This document shows positions 1-10,200 of a stretch of 64,000 nt of DNA, one piece after another. The position numbers and the translations under genes were made by a program. The stretch's first letter is position 1, and each line of letters opens with the position of its first letter. The DNA lies in assembly GCA_023212645.1 (NCBI GenBank), contig JALBYC010000008.1, forward strand, positions 124,001-188,000. Direction: 5' to 3'. The notes below the pieces were generated by a model. That model did not search any database. It worked only from the letters and a program-made list of their open reading frames with translations, and was not told the origin of the DNA. This DNA comes from Farysia itapuensis. Lineage: Eukaryota > Basidiomycota > Ustilaginomycetes > Ustilaginales > Ustilaginaceae.

Positions 1-909
1 GCCAATGGTGGATTTATCGTCGAAGAGGTCAAAGCGCCCGAAACGCCCAAGAAACGTGGCCGACCGAAGAAGAACGCTGACACTGACACTGAGTCGGCAG
101 GCGACAGGAGTGTCAAGGTTCTACCTCAGGGCAGCACCGGAGTTCGGCTCCAGGGCACTTGGATCCCCGCCCAAGATGCCATCGCTGTGGCCGAAGAGTA
201 CGGTATTGCCAAGTTTGCCAACCCTCTGATTCACGCTACTGCTGAACACGACGAGGCTGGAGGCGCTCCCATCCTCACCTCACCCGCCACTTCCGAGATA
301 AAGACGCCTCGAAAGCGTCAGCGCACCTCTCAGGCAGCCGCTGCCTCTGAGAATGAGGATTCGCCTCAGCGCGTTCAGAAGGTGACCGTATCGGAAAAGG
401 CTGATGGTTCGGTCTCGCAGGTCAATGTCGAATTTGAATCGGGAAGCGATGGTCGTCCTGTCGCGCTGTCCCAGGCTGACATTGATGCCCAGATTGCCGA
501 GGCCAAGGCTCTGGCTGCCGGGATCCAGAAATCCTCATCGGTATCTAAGCTGTCTCCTTCGACCCGGGGACGAAAGCGACGTGCCGTCAACGACCGCCCT
601 ACTGCTGACTTGGACCTGATGGCCGACGATGATGACTATGCCGATTCTGGCCGTGTGACTCGCGCCTTCAAGCGCGGAACTCGGGCAGCTCGAAGACGTC
701 CGATTGCAACCACGGCTAGTGTTGTGGCAGCAGCTGGTGCCGTTGGAGCTGGTGCTCTCGCTTGGATCTCGGGCGGAAACGCCGACATTGCTCTGCAGAC
801 CCTGCAAAGCAGCTTGCAAAGCATCGGCATCCAGAACATTGCCCTCGAAAACCTGGGTCAGTACGGTAGCCAAATTGGAAGTCAGCTTGCCTCATACTTC
901 CCTTGGTAA
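1..909 (+). CDS. Bqt4-like KilA-N/APSES domain protein with C-terminal membrane anchor (5' partial)
   Basis: The frame is open from the first base, so the gene begins left of the window; 302 residues are visible. Residues about 30-70 contain GTWIPAQDAIAVAEEYGI, which matches the end of a KilA-N/APSES DNA-binding fold (GTW-P-A--A--YGI). A basic AT-hook-like patch (KKRGRPKK) lies just before it. The middle is polar and probably disordered. After a run of Arg comes one hydrophobic Ala/Val/Gly segment at about residues 238-258, followed by about 45 residues ending in FPW. A KilA-N/APSES domain followed by a single C-terminal membrane helix is the layout of S. pombe Bqt4, an inner-nuclear-membrane protein that tethers telomeres; ordinary APSES transcription factors lack the helix. 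The Bqt4 role is inferred from architecture, and the N-terminal half of the domain cannot be seen. Confidence 0.72.
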   Translation, partial: ANGGFIVEEVKAPETPKKRGRPKKNADTDTESAGDRSVKVLPQGSTGVRLQGTWIPAQDAIAVAEEYGIAKFANPLIHATAEHDEAGGAPILTSPATSEIKTPRKRQRTSQAAAASENEDSPQRVQKVTVSEKADGSVSQVNVEFESGSDGRPVALSQADIDAQIAEAKALAAGIQKSSSVSKLSPSTRGRKRRAVNDRPTADLDLMADDDDYADSGRVTRAFKRGTRAARRRPIATTASVVAAAGAVGAGALAWISGGNADIALQTLQSSLQSIGIQNIALENLGQYGSQIGSQLASYFPW

Positions 910-1366
910 TTTTTCGCCTACACCCACCTCTGCGCCATCTCTCGCAACAGAGACGATACCTCTGCCAGCCAGCTTATACTACTATTCGCCGCGTTTCTCC
1001 TTCAGCTCTACCTCGCCTTTGTTCAACCGACAAACCAGCTTTGCCCTCTACTCTTGCTCGATCTTCTTACCTTTTCTGTACTTTTGCGACCACATGGTGT
1101 AATACAATTTCTTTCTGATCCCCGGTATTCGTACGATGACCCCACAGTCAAGTGTTTATCTTTGCCGCATAGAAGGTGATGTTCGAGACAGTTCTGAGCA
1201 CAGCCTTGCTTTTCTCACACTGTCCCGCTCATGCAGCACACAAAATCACATACACACATATTCTGAGTCCGAGACCTAGTTTGTGATGTTGGGCATGGCG
1301 CTCTGGGCAAGAAGAGCATGTCATTGGAAGTTCAGTGCCAAAATTACAAGCAAGATCCTCGCCTTT
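910..1366. other. Intergenic, convergent 3' ends
   Basis: This stretch lies between the stop of the Bqt4-like gene (+) and the stop of FKBP12 (-). It is moderately pyrimidine-rich and should hold both 3' UTRs. I see no gene, repeat or RNA in it. Confidence 0.6.
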
Positions 1367-1708
1367 CTAAGCAGTCTTGCCGTTAATAGCGAGGAGCTCG
1401 ACATCGAAAATGAGCGTCGAGTTGGCTGGGATAACCGGAGGGAATCCGCGGCTTCCGTAGCCTTCGTTAGGAGGTACCGTCAGGCGGGCCTTCTCACCGA
1501 GCGAGAGCTGGGGAACACCATCGTCCCAGCCTTTGATCACTTGTCCTACACCGATCTGGGTCTTGAACGGTCCGCGACCGGGCTTGCGGGAAGAGTCAAA
1601 TTCGTTGCCGTTGGCCTGGAGAGTACCGACGTAGTGCATAGTGACCTGGTCACCAGCCTTGGGGTAGGTTTTGCCGTCACCGGGCGACTGAGAATCAACT
1701 TGAACCAT
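1367..1708 (-). CDS. FPR1: FKBP12-type peptidyl-prolyl cis-trans isomerase
   Basis: A 113-residue single-domain FK506-binding protein. It catalyses proline cis-trans isomerisation in the cytosol and in fungi is the receptor for FK506 and rapamycin. The whole protein is the FKBP fold. Residues that line the drug/proline pocket in human FKBP12 are all present: Y26, F37-D38, F48, V57-I58, W61, Y84 and F101, with the hallmark [13 protein letters not shown]. The ATG at 1708 gives the normal length of the family (about 108); the frame stays open upstream to 2143, but that part has no FKBP similarity. It is divergent from the steroid reductase gene, with 285 bp between the two ATGs. The C-terminus runs about five residues (NGKTA) past the usual end. 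Confidence 0.96.
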   Translation of the reverse strand: MVQVDSQSPGDGKTYPKAGDQVTMHYVGTLQANGNEFDSSRKPGRGPFKTQIGVGQVIKGWDDGVPQLSLGEKARLTVPPNEGYGSRGFPPVIPANSTLIFDVELLAINGKTA

Positions 1709-1993
1709 ATTGTTGATGTTGTGTGTTTGATGGTTTCCACAAGGGTGATCTACGCTGCGTTTTTTATTGCGAACGGGCCGTCCAGCTTTCTTCAAGGCGC
1801 ACGGCCATTTTCCTCGGCTAGCTCTGTCATCATCTGTAAGCAGCAAGAGCGCGAGTCCAGCCGCCCGTGCAGTGCTGCTTGTACAAGCCTCCACCTGAAT
1901 ATTTGTACTATTTTTGGTGGCCGACTTTCCACAAAGTATTTTGACTACCGGTGCACAAAAGTACGCTCCAGCATCCCAGCACCTTCTCTCGAT
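1709..1993. promoter_or_regulatory. Shared divergent promoter of FKBP12 and the reductase gene
   Basis: These 285 bp separate the ATG of FKBP12 (minus) from the ATG of the steroid reductase family gene (plus). No clear TATA box was found. The plus frame of the reductase stays open back through here and across FKBP12, but no homology supports using it. Confidence 0.5.
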
Positions 1994-3157
1994 ATGGTGG
2001 TTCAATGGTTCAAGGATGTCATCGGTCTGGGCGCCATACCTAAGCCGCCGTTCTCGCCGACGCAATTGTATAGTATGGTGTTGGCGAGCTTCAAGGCATG
2101 GCCATTTCTCATCCCGGTGATCTCGCTGATCAACGCACCGCATGGACGCTTCGCATACGACAGCCTGTTCAACATGAATGGCAACTTGGGATGGTTTCTT
2201 ATGGAAATTCCGTCACCTATCTTTGTACTTCTCGGTGCGTTCTCAGAGCCACTGTCCAGCTCGGTAGTCAAGGGATCCGGCGCCTATTTCCCGCCTCTAA
2301 GGTCGCTATTCTCGCCATCGCTCAAACACTTCGCATCGCTCCCTTCTGCCAATCAGGTGCTGGTCTTGCTCTTCGTCATCCACTATACCCATCGAGCTGT
2401 GATCCAGCCTCTTCTATCCCCCAAACGCTCTCCCATGCATGTTACAGTGCCACTCTCTGCCATTCTCTTCAACACGATCAACGGATTCGTGATGGGATCT
2501 TGGCTAGGCGGAAGGGTTCCGTGGTCGGTATTGCCTAAATCGGCCGTATCATCTCACGTACTTGCAGGAATCGACTCAACTAGCAGCTCAGGCGTTTTCA
2601 GTATGCTCTCTCGTGCGGTGAAAGGCATCGTCTCGACTGGCGTCACGGAAAGCGCTGTGGACAAGACGCATCTTTCTTCTCCAGGCCTCATTTCTTCGTC
2701 AGTTTGGAAGAGTCCGCTGTGGTATCTTGGCATTGCTGCGTGGGCCATCGGATTTGCAGGCAATGTCTACCATGATGAGATTCTCATGGACCTTCGTCGA
2801 CCCAACAAGTCCAGTAACAATGCTGTCGCCACGGAAGTGGGCAAGGGCAATGCGACCAGAAAGTACTCGATCCCAAAGGGCGGCTTATTCGAGTACGTGA
2901 GCTTTCCGAACTACCTGTGCGAATGGTTCGAGTGGTTTGCATTCGCGTACGCTGCTCTTCACTCGCTGCCCATCTTCGCCCACCTAGGTGCAAAAGACCT
3001 CTTCCTGACGGCTCTTTCTACCCCGCCGTTCTTGTTCCCTTTTGTGCTCGTCTGCCTTATGGGTCCCAGAGCTCTCAATGGTCATGCTTGGTACAAGAGC
3101 ACTTTCGGCGATCAGTTTCCCAAACAGAGAAAAGCCATTATTCCCTTCCTGCTCTAA
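1994..3157 (+). CDS. Steroid 5-alpha-reductase family membrane protein
   Basis: 387 residues from the ATG at 1994, without introns. It carries several hydrophobic segments and a C-terminal 3-oxo-5-alpha-steroid 4-dehydrogenase domain. Near the end it reads [15 protein letters not shown], then a hydrophobic stretch, then [12 protein letters not shown], and finishes KAIIPFLL. This matches the family pattern (PNY--E--EW, HxWY, IPF at the C-terminus) thought to bind NADPH. The family reduces double bonds next to a carbonyl in sterols, polyprenals or enoyl-CoA at the ER; the substrate cannot be told from sequence. At 387 residues it is much longer than the usual 260-300, with an extra loop around residues 180-240 that is Ser/Thr-rich. 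The open frame continues 237 codons upstream, antisense to FKBP12; I regard that as chance. Confidence 0.88.
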   Translation: MVVQWFKDVIGLGAIPKPPFSPTQLYSMVLASFKAWPFLIPVISLINAPHGRFAYDSLFNMNGNLGWFLMEIPSPIFVLLGAFSEPLSSSVVKGSGAYFPPLRSLFSPSLKHFASLPSANQVLVLLFVIHYTHRAVIQPLLSPKRSPMHVTVPLSAILFNTINGFVMGSWLGGRVPWSVLPKSAVSSHVLAGIDSTSSSGVFSMLSRAVKGIVSTGVTESAVDKTHLSSPGLISSSVWKSPLWYLGIAAWAIGFAGNVYHDEILMDLRRPNKSSNNAVATEVGKGNATRKYSIPKGGLFEYVSFPNYLCEWFEWFAFAYAALHSLPIFAHLGAKDLFLTALSTPPFLFPFVLVCLMGPRALNGHAWYKSTFGDQFPKQRKAIIPFLL

Positions 3158-3353
3158 GACAGCTTACCCATAGGAATGCACGATACCATCTGATGTACAC
3201 AAAAGTGACGTGTGTGCGTTCAGTACGAGACATGTCGCGGCCTTCGCGCCTTCGCGTTTTGATGAAATCGGTGTTAGGCTAGGTGGAGCAAAGGTTGGGC
3301 CTAGTTTTGTAATTTCGCCACGGTCTGAGGGCTTTGACGTACTACCAACGAAG

Positions 3354-3997
3354 ATGGAGGACGATGAGCTGCAGGCGATTCGAGCAGCTCGGATGGCCGA
3401 GCTGCGGAGCGCAGGTGGGGGCGGTGCCAATGCTGGTGGTAGCGTACGAGGAGGTAAGGTGCTTGTCGTTGCGAGGTCCGAGTGATTTTGACTGACCTCG
3501 CTCGACCGTCAGGTTCAATGATGGGCGGAGGAGCTGGTGGAATGCCGTCAGGCCAGTCCGACAGTAAAGAAGAAGAGAAAGCAGCGCAACAGGAAGAGAT
3601 GAAGCGACAGATGCTGAGTCGGATCCTCGATGCACAAGCCAGAGAACGACGTAAGTCTGGCAGCCTATGCCAAGTCCACCGTCTCCGGACCTCGTGCTCA
3701 CATTCTTGGACAGTATCGCGCATCGGTCTGGTAAAGCCGCAAAAGGCTAGACAGATCTCTGATCTACTGATCCGCATGGCCCAGTCAGGACAGATCCGAG
3801 GCAAGATCACAGAGGAACAGCTTATCGGTCTTTTGGACCAGGTGGACCAGGCTGACAACAGCGCCCCCAAAATCACCGTAAGTACGGCGGTATATACCCA
3901 GGGTCTACCAGCACTGTCGCTGATCACCCCTTTACAACTTCAGTTCACGAGGAAGAAAACGGTTCAGAGCGACGATGACGATGACTTTGATCTATAG
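3354..3997 (+). CDS. PDCD5: PDCD5 / TFAR19-related DNA-binding protein (4 exons)
   Basis: Exons 3354-3453, 3513-3650, 3714-3877 and 3944-3997 join in frame to 151 residues; all three introns start GTAAG and end CAG, and are 59-66 bp long. The protein has the PDCD5 order: an N-terminal helix beginning MEDDELQAIRAARMAEL, a Gly-rich linker, then RILDAQARERLSRI-LVKPQKARQISDLLIRMAQSGQI and EEQLIGLLDQV, ending in an acidic tail with five Asp. PDCD5-family proteins bind DNA and chaperone or apoptosis factors; the fungal role is poorly defined. Three introns within 644 bp contrasts with the mostly intronless neighbours. Confidence 0.94.
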
Positions 3998-4048
3998 GTA
4001 TTTCAATACAAAATAACGATGGGTACAAGTACAAGATGCTGAAATGCT

Positions 4049-4831
4049 CTAGGACGCTGCTGCCGCTGCTGGGGAACTGCGCTGTGTTTTGACGTGAAAG
4101 GTGCACTGGGGTGTCTGGTTGGTCTCTGCAACGACGACACTGGCTACATCGAGCTGGGCTAGGGCGCCACGGACAATACCAACTGGATATGCAAGGAAGA
4201 GCTTTGCTTCTTTGGCGGTCTCTTGGCTACCGCGAGCGGTGGAGAGATGGGTGAGTGGCCTGAAAGCATTGTCCTGAAGCACATAGACGCCTCTGTGGTT
4301 GGTGCGGAGGTTATCGACTTGCTTACCCCAGACCGCGGTCCAGACCTCTTTGCAGACAAACTTGAGCACGTCGAGCGTTTCAGTGAAACTCGCTCGATCT
4401 CGAGACAATTGCTCTGCTAGGTTAGAGCCGACATGGAAACCTATGGCTTCGAGACGAGCCGTGAGCATGGAGTCAATTTCCATCGACGTGATCGTATCTG
4501 GCGGCGGTATTGAGATGCCTGCTTGCGCCAATTCTTCTTGTGCCAATTCCTGCTTGCGAGACACGAAACGGGAGCTCTGTGCCAATGTAAAGACCATCTC
4601 TGTCGCCAGCGTACTTAATGCCTGAATATCGACGTACTTTGGCAAAGGTGTTGCCAATTGCAGGACTTCCCGTGTGACGAGGGCAGCGGAGCTATAAAGA
4701 TCATTGTTGGCTCCCGACGAAGATGTGTTGATAGCGGGCAACGCATGTGCTGCTCTTGCGGCGACCACTGGGCTAGGAGCTGATCCGAGTGACAGCCTCT
4801 CTCCTGTTGGCGTAGACACTGATCTCGACAT
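4049..4831 (-). CDS. TRS33: TRAPP complex subunit Trs33/TRAPPC6
   Basis: 260 residues. The first real ATG (MSRSVSTPTG) is at 4831; upstream codons in frame lack an ATG. After about 50 disordered residues comes a TRAPP fold ending in the diagnostic stretch IGFHVGSNLAEQLSRDR, then FVCKEVWTAVWGKQVDNLRTN and HRGVYVLQDNAF, which match the Bet3-superfamily subunit Trs33/TRAPPC6. TRAPP is the tethering complex and Rab exchange factor (Ypt1) for ER-to-Golgi and Golgi traffic. The length is close to yeast Trs33. The tail is Ala-rich (SPAAAAAS). It is divergent from the Whi5-like gene, with 440 bp between starts. Confidence 0.9.
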   Translation of the reverse strand: MSRSVSTPTGERLSLGSAPSPVVAARAAHALPAINTSSSGANNDLYSSAALVTREVLQLATPLPKYVDIQALSTLATEMVFTLAQSSRFVSRKQELAQEELAQAGISIPPPDTITSMEIDSMLTARLEAIGFHVGSNLAEQLSRDRASFTETLDVLKFVCKEVWTAVWGKQVDNLRTNHRGVYVLQDNAFRPLTHLSTARGSQETAKEAKLFLAYPVGIVRGALAQLDVASVVVAETNQTPQCTFHVKTQRSSPAAAAAS

Positions 4832-5271
4832 GTGTGATGGAAGAGAGTGAGCGCTAAGACCATGCAACCTACCAGCAGCCAACGTGAATCACAGCAAAAT
4901 GTCGTGCGAATAAAAGCGAAATATGAGAATCACGTGAAGCGCGTTGAGCTGAGGCATACGCGCCGTTATGGCAACAAAATATTCACAATTCGGCCAATTT
5001 GGGTCAGAAGGCCCAGCCAGCTCTCCACTCTGCTGCACACCAGAGTGACAGGGCTGGCATCGTCCAAACAGCTCTTGCCTAGATACATTCCACCACCATC
5101 GCCACTACCTCTCCTCTCCTATCCCTAGCCGCTTCCCGTTATCCCCCTCTCTTGCTTCTATCTATATTCCCCACCCTACTTTGCTCGCATCTCAAGGCCT
5201 CGCTCGCAGTAAAAAGTGGGGCACGACAGTTCGAGTTTCTTCGCATCGTTGTATATTCTCAGCATTCTCAT
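4832..5271. promoter_or_regulatory. Divergent promoter of TRS33 and the Whi5-like gene, with MCB-like sites
   Basis: This 440-bp region contains two ACGCG cores (4958-4962 on plus and 4940-4944 on minus) and a CACGTG palindrome at 4931-4936. ACGCG is the core bound by MBF in yeasts, and Nrm1-type repressors are themselves MBF targets. Further right (about 5090-5170) it is pyrimidine-rich, as in many fungal leaders before an ATG. Confidence 0.5.
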
Positions 5272-6391
5272 ATGAGCGCAGTACAGACCATCACCAGCAT
5301 AGCCCCGGCTAGCGTCATCAGCAGCAGCAACACCACAACCATCATGGCCTCGCATCAACCATCGTCGTCCAATCCGACTTCTTCGGTTGCCCATTCGTAC
5401 CTGCTCGGCTCGCTTCAGCAGCCATCAGCGACCGTCACCCCTAGCAAAGCACGTAAGCAGGCACAAGCACAAAAAACCCAGCTCGCCAAGGTAAGTTCAG
5501 ATCATTCGTCTTTGCGTCAGACACTCTGCTGACGCCAGCTCCATACAGCTTTCTCGCCACTTGATGATCCGTTTGCAGTATGCCAACTTCAAGGTTGAGC
5601 ATGGTTGGGTAAGCACATAGCACCATTGCCACATTTTGTCTCATCATTGCTAATTGGACGAACACACACAGACAAAGCAATCCCTGTCCGAGGTCGAGAA
5701 CCTGTATTACCGACAGCGTGAAGGAGGGCCAGCAGCCATGGCCGCTCGCAAAAGCACTTCGACGTCTCCTACCGGCCCTACCACCAAGGGACCTGCTACG
5801 CCTGGCGCCACAACGAATTCAACATTGGGATCGAGACTGTTCAAGGATGCTGCCGCCTCGAAGCGAAGCGAAGCCGAAGACGGGGACGTGTTTGGCGGCT
5901 ACGGCTTAGCCACACCACCAACTTCAGGTGGAACGGTGCCAGGTGCGCAAACAGCATATTTGCTGCAAAAACGAGGCCGCTCTTCCTCCGTCACTCCTGT
6001 ATCTCCGCCCGCTGCCGGCACCACCTCGGTGCAAAGCGAAAATGGACCGACCAAGCGTTCTCCCAACAACGGCAATAACATGCGCAACAATGCGAACGTG
6101 TCGTCCATGCAAACTTCCAACGGTGTGACCAGCTACGCTGATTTCTGGAGTCGGGTCGGAAGTGCTACCGCAGGACCTGTCAGCCCAAACAAGAAGCGAA
6201 ACGCCGACAACTTGGACGCCGGCGAGTCTGTTGATCAGGCTGTGCCGGCAACGGAACCAACTCCGGCCGTCATCAGTCCCAAAAAGCGGGTGCGAGTCGA
6301 CGAATCCACCGAGCATCCAGCGTCGCTGAGTCCTGCCAAGGCGGCTCTAACGGAGCGTGGACCCAGCTTCGCCAGCGGTGGCCGCAAATAA
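5272..6391 (+). CDS. Whi5/Nrm1-type G1/S transcriptional repressor (3 exons)
   Basis: Exons 5272-5490, 5549-5608 and 5672-6391 join to 332 residues; both introns (58 and 63 bp) begin GTAAG and end ACAG. The joined sequence across exons 1-3 reads KTQLAK, then LSRHLMIRLQYANFKVEHGW, then TKQSLSEVENLYY. This matches the short Whi5/Nrm1 motif (RLQYA-FKV--GW---L-EVE-LY), which binds SBF/MBF factors. Everything else is Ser/Thr/Pro-rich with many SP and TP sites (for example SPNKKR, SPKKR), as expected for a CDK-regulated repressor. Starts at 5272 or 5344 are both possible. Exon 2 is exactly 20 codons in phase 0 and encodes the motif core. Whether it acts as Whi5 (on SBF) or Nrm1 (on MBF) cannot be decided. 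Confidence 0.8.
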
Positions 6392-7239
6392 GGCGCGTAA
6401 CAAGAGCCAAATCATCATTATCACGCAAACAGCGTTCTATCACTGGACGACAGGAACCCACGTTATACCAATCCATAGCGCACAACCAGAACCACCAGCA
6501 TGTCACAGCACACACACACACACACACTAACCCAACCTATTCATCTTTACTGAGTGTGCAGAGTGGGCAAGGGCAAGCTGAGACAAACACTGAGACAGGA
6601 GGCGGAGATGTGCTTTTCGGAGCGGGCGCTGACGGTAATTGGCCCCCAGAATTTTGGCGTGAGATTTGCAAATTGTCTTGCCCGCTCCAGCTCTCGGCTG
6701 TCAAAATCGTATGCTTTCTGGTCGAGTGAACTGCATGCTATGTGTATGCTTTGCATATACTCAAAAGAACCCGCGCATGGGGTGCGTACATGCGTACAAC
6801 ACATACCATGCAAATCCTGTGTTGGCCGTATGCAATCCAAAGCTCTCGCGTCTCTTTCTGTCCTCTTGCTCGCTTGGCTAGTCTGACGTTGTGCGAACCT
6901 CGCTTGTTTCATTGATCTTGCATTCCCTCGCTCTAGCCGCCTTTCCTCGATCCCGCCCAGATCATCAGTCAGCCTGTCAAGCGCCGAATCGTGGAGCCGA
7001 GGCTGCACGCAATCACGACCGCACGCCTGACCTTCCCTCCGTCTTTTTCTTTCCCCTCTCCCTTCCACCGTAGCCATATCGATCCCCATCGCTTCATTTC
7101 GCCAGCACCGGGTTGTCTTTCTGGACCGTCGCATCCTTTTCTTGCCTCGCTCTTCTCCTTCCGGCTTCTTTCTTCCATGTCTGTTCGTACGGCATAGTAT
7201 CGCTGTCATTGCTCACGGGCCTCTGCAGTATTGTCTGCC
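6392..7239. other. 848-bp intergenic region upstream of the disordered-protein gene
   Basis: It holds a (CA)n microsatellite near its left end. From about 6895 to 7180 it is strongly pyrimidine-rich, typical of a long 5' leader of the downstream gene. Short frames here look like noise; I see no gene. Confidence 0.5.
6509..6527 (+). repeat. (CA)n microsatellite
   Basis: Nine and a half uninterrupted CA units lie 118 bp past the Whi5-like stop codon. Confidence 0.9.
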
Positions 7240-10200
7240 ATGTGCGCGCAAGTCAGTGCACCCGTCTATCGGCACCGCTCGAGACCAAGCCGCCCAGGGT
7301 CATCTGAGCCAGACGTGTTAAGGCCTCAGTCGGTGGCCTCAACTTCGCGTCTTCCAGCGGTAGCCAACGGCGCCACCTCTTCTAAACAGCGCGTGTCTCC
7401 CTCGCATTCAACGACCAGTCTCACCCTTCGAAACTCGACCACAAGCCCTGCTCCCAGTGCCGAAACGTTCGACGCGTTCGTTCAAGCGGCGGATCCTCGG
7501 CATCCTGATCATTCAGCATGGCTCGACAGGATTTCTTCTCTGTCCTCCAGACCGTCACGCCAGTCCAGTACGCAGACGCGTTCGAGCCTAGATCGACGAC
7601 GTCGGCTTCCCACTTCCTCTCAGTTGTCTCTAGCAGAGCATAGCGGCTCAGATGCTGACGACCCACTCGATGATGATAATGGGTGGGCAGAGCAAGAGAC
7701 CTACTTCAAACAAGGCTCGGTACGCTCACATCACAGCACCTCGACCATAAACTCACAACAACGACGTCGTGCTCGTAACAATCGCGACAAGACAAGGCCC
7801 AAACCTCTTGAGCCACCAACGCCGCCTCCCCGAATCAGCAGCTCGATGAATTGGCAGTCGGCCTACGGCTCGCCTCCCATTCCAGAATCATTCGAGGTGG
7901 GCGCACCGCCTTCCTATGGCCACGTGAGCCTGATTGACAACGGGATTGGCCACCCCGCATCTGCGAATGAAATGACGTCCACACTTCAACATCCTTCAGC
8001 TGACACCTGCGATATGAACACCTCTGCTACTCTACCCCTTTCTTCCATTCCGTCGTCGCGGGATAACATGATGACAGCGAGCCAAGCAGACGAGAAACGC
8101 TTTTTCAAGCTACCTCGAGCACTATTTGGCACTGCTCGCTCAAAGTCGTCCGGTGTAGAGAACGAGCAAACCATGCCTTCGCCCTCGTCCACACAGTCTT
8201 TCGCCTCCCAGCACAGATCCTACGACCAAGCACCAGCAGCACCGCGCAAGTCTTTCAACAGACTACGACAAGTGCTCGGTGCAGATGCCACAAAACCTCT
8301 TCCCCCAAAACCGGAAGAATTGGCCCCTCGCACATCTGAAAGTCAAATTATCCCGACAAAACAAGATCGTGCGGTTCACCCCGCGATAGCGACACAGACA
8401 AGTTCGAAGTCGATTCCGCGAGTTCCTGCCCCAACTTTGACGCGGGCGGAAGGTGGGCGCAGCGTCGAAGACGAACAGACTGTGGATCTCGACGCCTTCC
8501 CCCTCCGCCTCGATGACGAGTTCCGGGCAAATGCCAACGAATTCGAGATATCGGACAACGAAGACGATGCCGATGATGGCATGGAGCGCGAACAGATTCG
8601 TCTACCGTGGGTCTCCACATCTTTCACGCCACATGTGCCATTGGCTCCCCAGGCTCCTGTTCGGACAATGAATCGATCACCAGGTGTCGTTCGACGGAGC
8701 CTCGATTCCATCGTCTCGCCGTTTCGCGCGAGCCTGTTTACCCAGTCAAACGGCCAAAGAGCCGCCAGTCGGGGCGAAAGGCAGAGCGGAGAGCTTGTAA
8801 GACAGGAAGCACCGAGCCGTCGCAGTATGTCGGACTCACGCCTAGCACGTCCATTCTTGCCGCGTCCACGTCAAGGGAGTGTTGCAGGGCAGACGCGTCC
8901 GCTCAGCGTAGTCAAAGACCAGCCAGATGCCGAAATTGGCGACGCACCGACCAGACAGTCGCTCTCAACTCTTGCGGCAGCAACAAACAATAGCTCACTA
9001 CGTCCTGACGATGTGGACATTCGACGTTCAGACCTTGAAGAGCGAGTTCATGAGCCGAGAGTGTCGACAGATTTACGACGTCCCCCACTGTGGAAGAGAG
9101 CGGCACGCGCTTCGATGGACACCACTCGTGCCGGCTCGACAGTTCACAGCTTGCCGAACAGCTTTAATCGGTCTAGCACTCAGGTCAATCATGTCAGAGC
9201 TTCCACGGATCCAACAAACCCGCCACCGGATCCTTCCAGCACGCAGTCACGTCGGAAATTGAGCATGCTTTTGAGCAAAATGAGGAGCTCTTTCTCCTCC
9301 ACGAAACTATACACAGAACAAGAGTCGATGCCAGCAACTGACAGCATTGATGCAAACATTGCGCAGAACAAAATATCTGAACGTTCTGGCCGTATGTCTC
9401 TGGATGCCATCAAGATGCCACGCAGCCGATCGAGATCCTTTGCCACGCGTGGCCGAGCCCCATCCTTCTCCCGTCAGGAGGACCAGATCCCAGTGATACC
9501 CGAATACCCAACTTCAACTTCCGCAGACCGGCTCAGCGAGAATGACGAGCCGTGGCGACGTCAGCTCCTCACAACTGCGGTGAGCATGAGTCTGAGTGGA
9601 GTTCAAGCAACGCCTGCCGCAGTCAACGAGCGTTTACGGCGCCCGTCCGAAGCGGATTCGAACCTGCTGCACGCTTTCAATGTGCCGAGCAAGCTGGCAG
9701 ATGCCGGCAAAAGCTCACAGTCACTTGGCAGGTTGTGGCGACGCAGACCAGCCCGCGAAGATGCTGAAGGGGCTCCGCCGCCAATGACTCTTACACCACC
9801 TGTTGTAGCGGCTGATGTAGCAACCCCCCGCTCGTCCATGTCGTCTACGCGTGGATTTGACGTTACCCCCACCGACGAAGTCAACCCAGCCAACGCACCT
9901 GTCCGTCTGACGATTCGCAAGACACTCAGCCCCGCCATCATAGCGGAAACTCCGCAGCCTCTGAGCGAGGTGCCCGTGTCCCGAGCAATGCGCCGCAGTC
10001 AGTCGGAACCTTTTGCTACGAACTCGGATCAGGAGGAGCTCGACGAGTTGGATGACGACGAACATGCGTTCCGCTCTCCTCTTGGCCGATTTATCCGGGG
10101 AAACGTCGCCACCGATCGGCTTTCTCGCGTGGAGGAGATGGGTGAGCGACCGCCTCTGGCTGGGAACGCGTCTGGTGCTTTGCGCGTACCGGCATCACCC

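Noticed and set aside
1283..1993. 237-codon upstream extension of the steroid reductase frame
   Set aside because: It runs antisense through FKBP12, which is certain, and has no homology; the ATG at 1994 gives a sensible protein.
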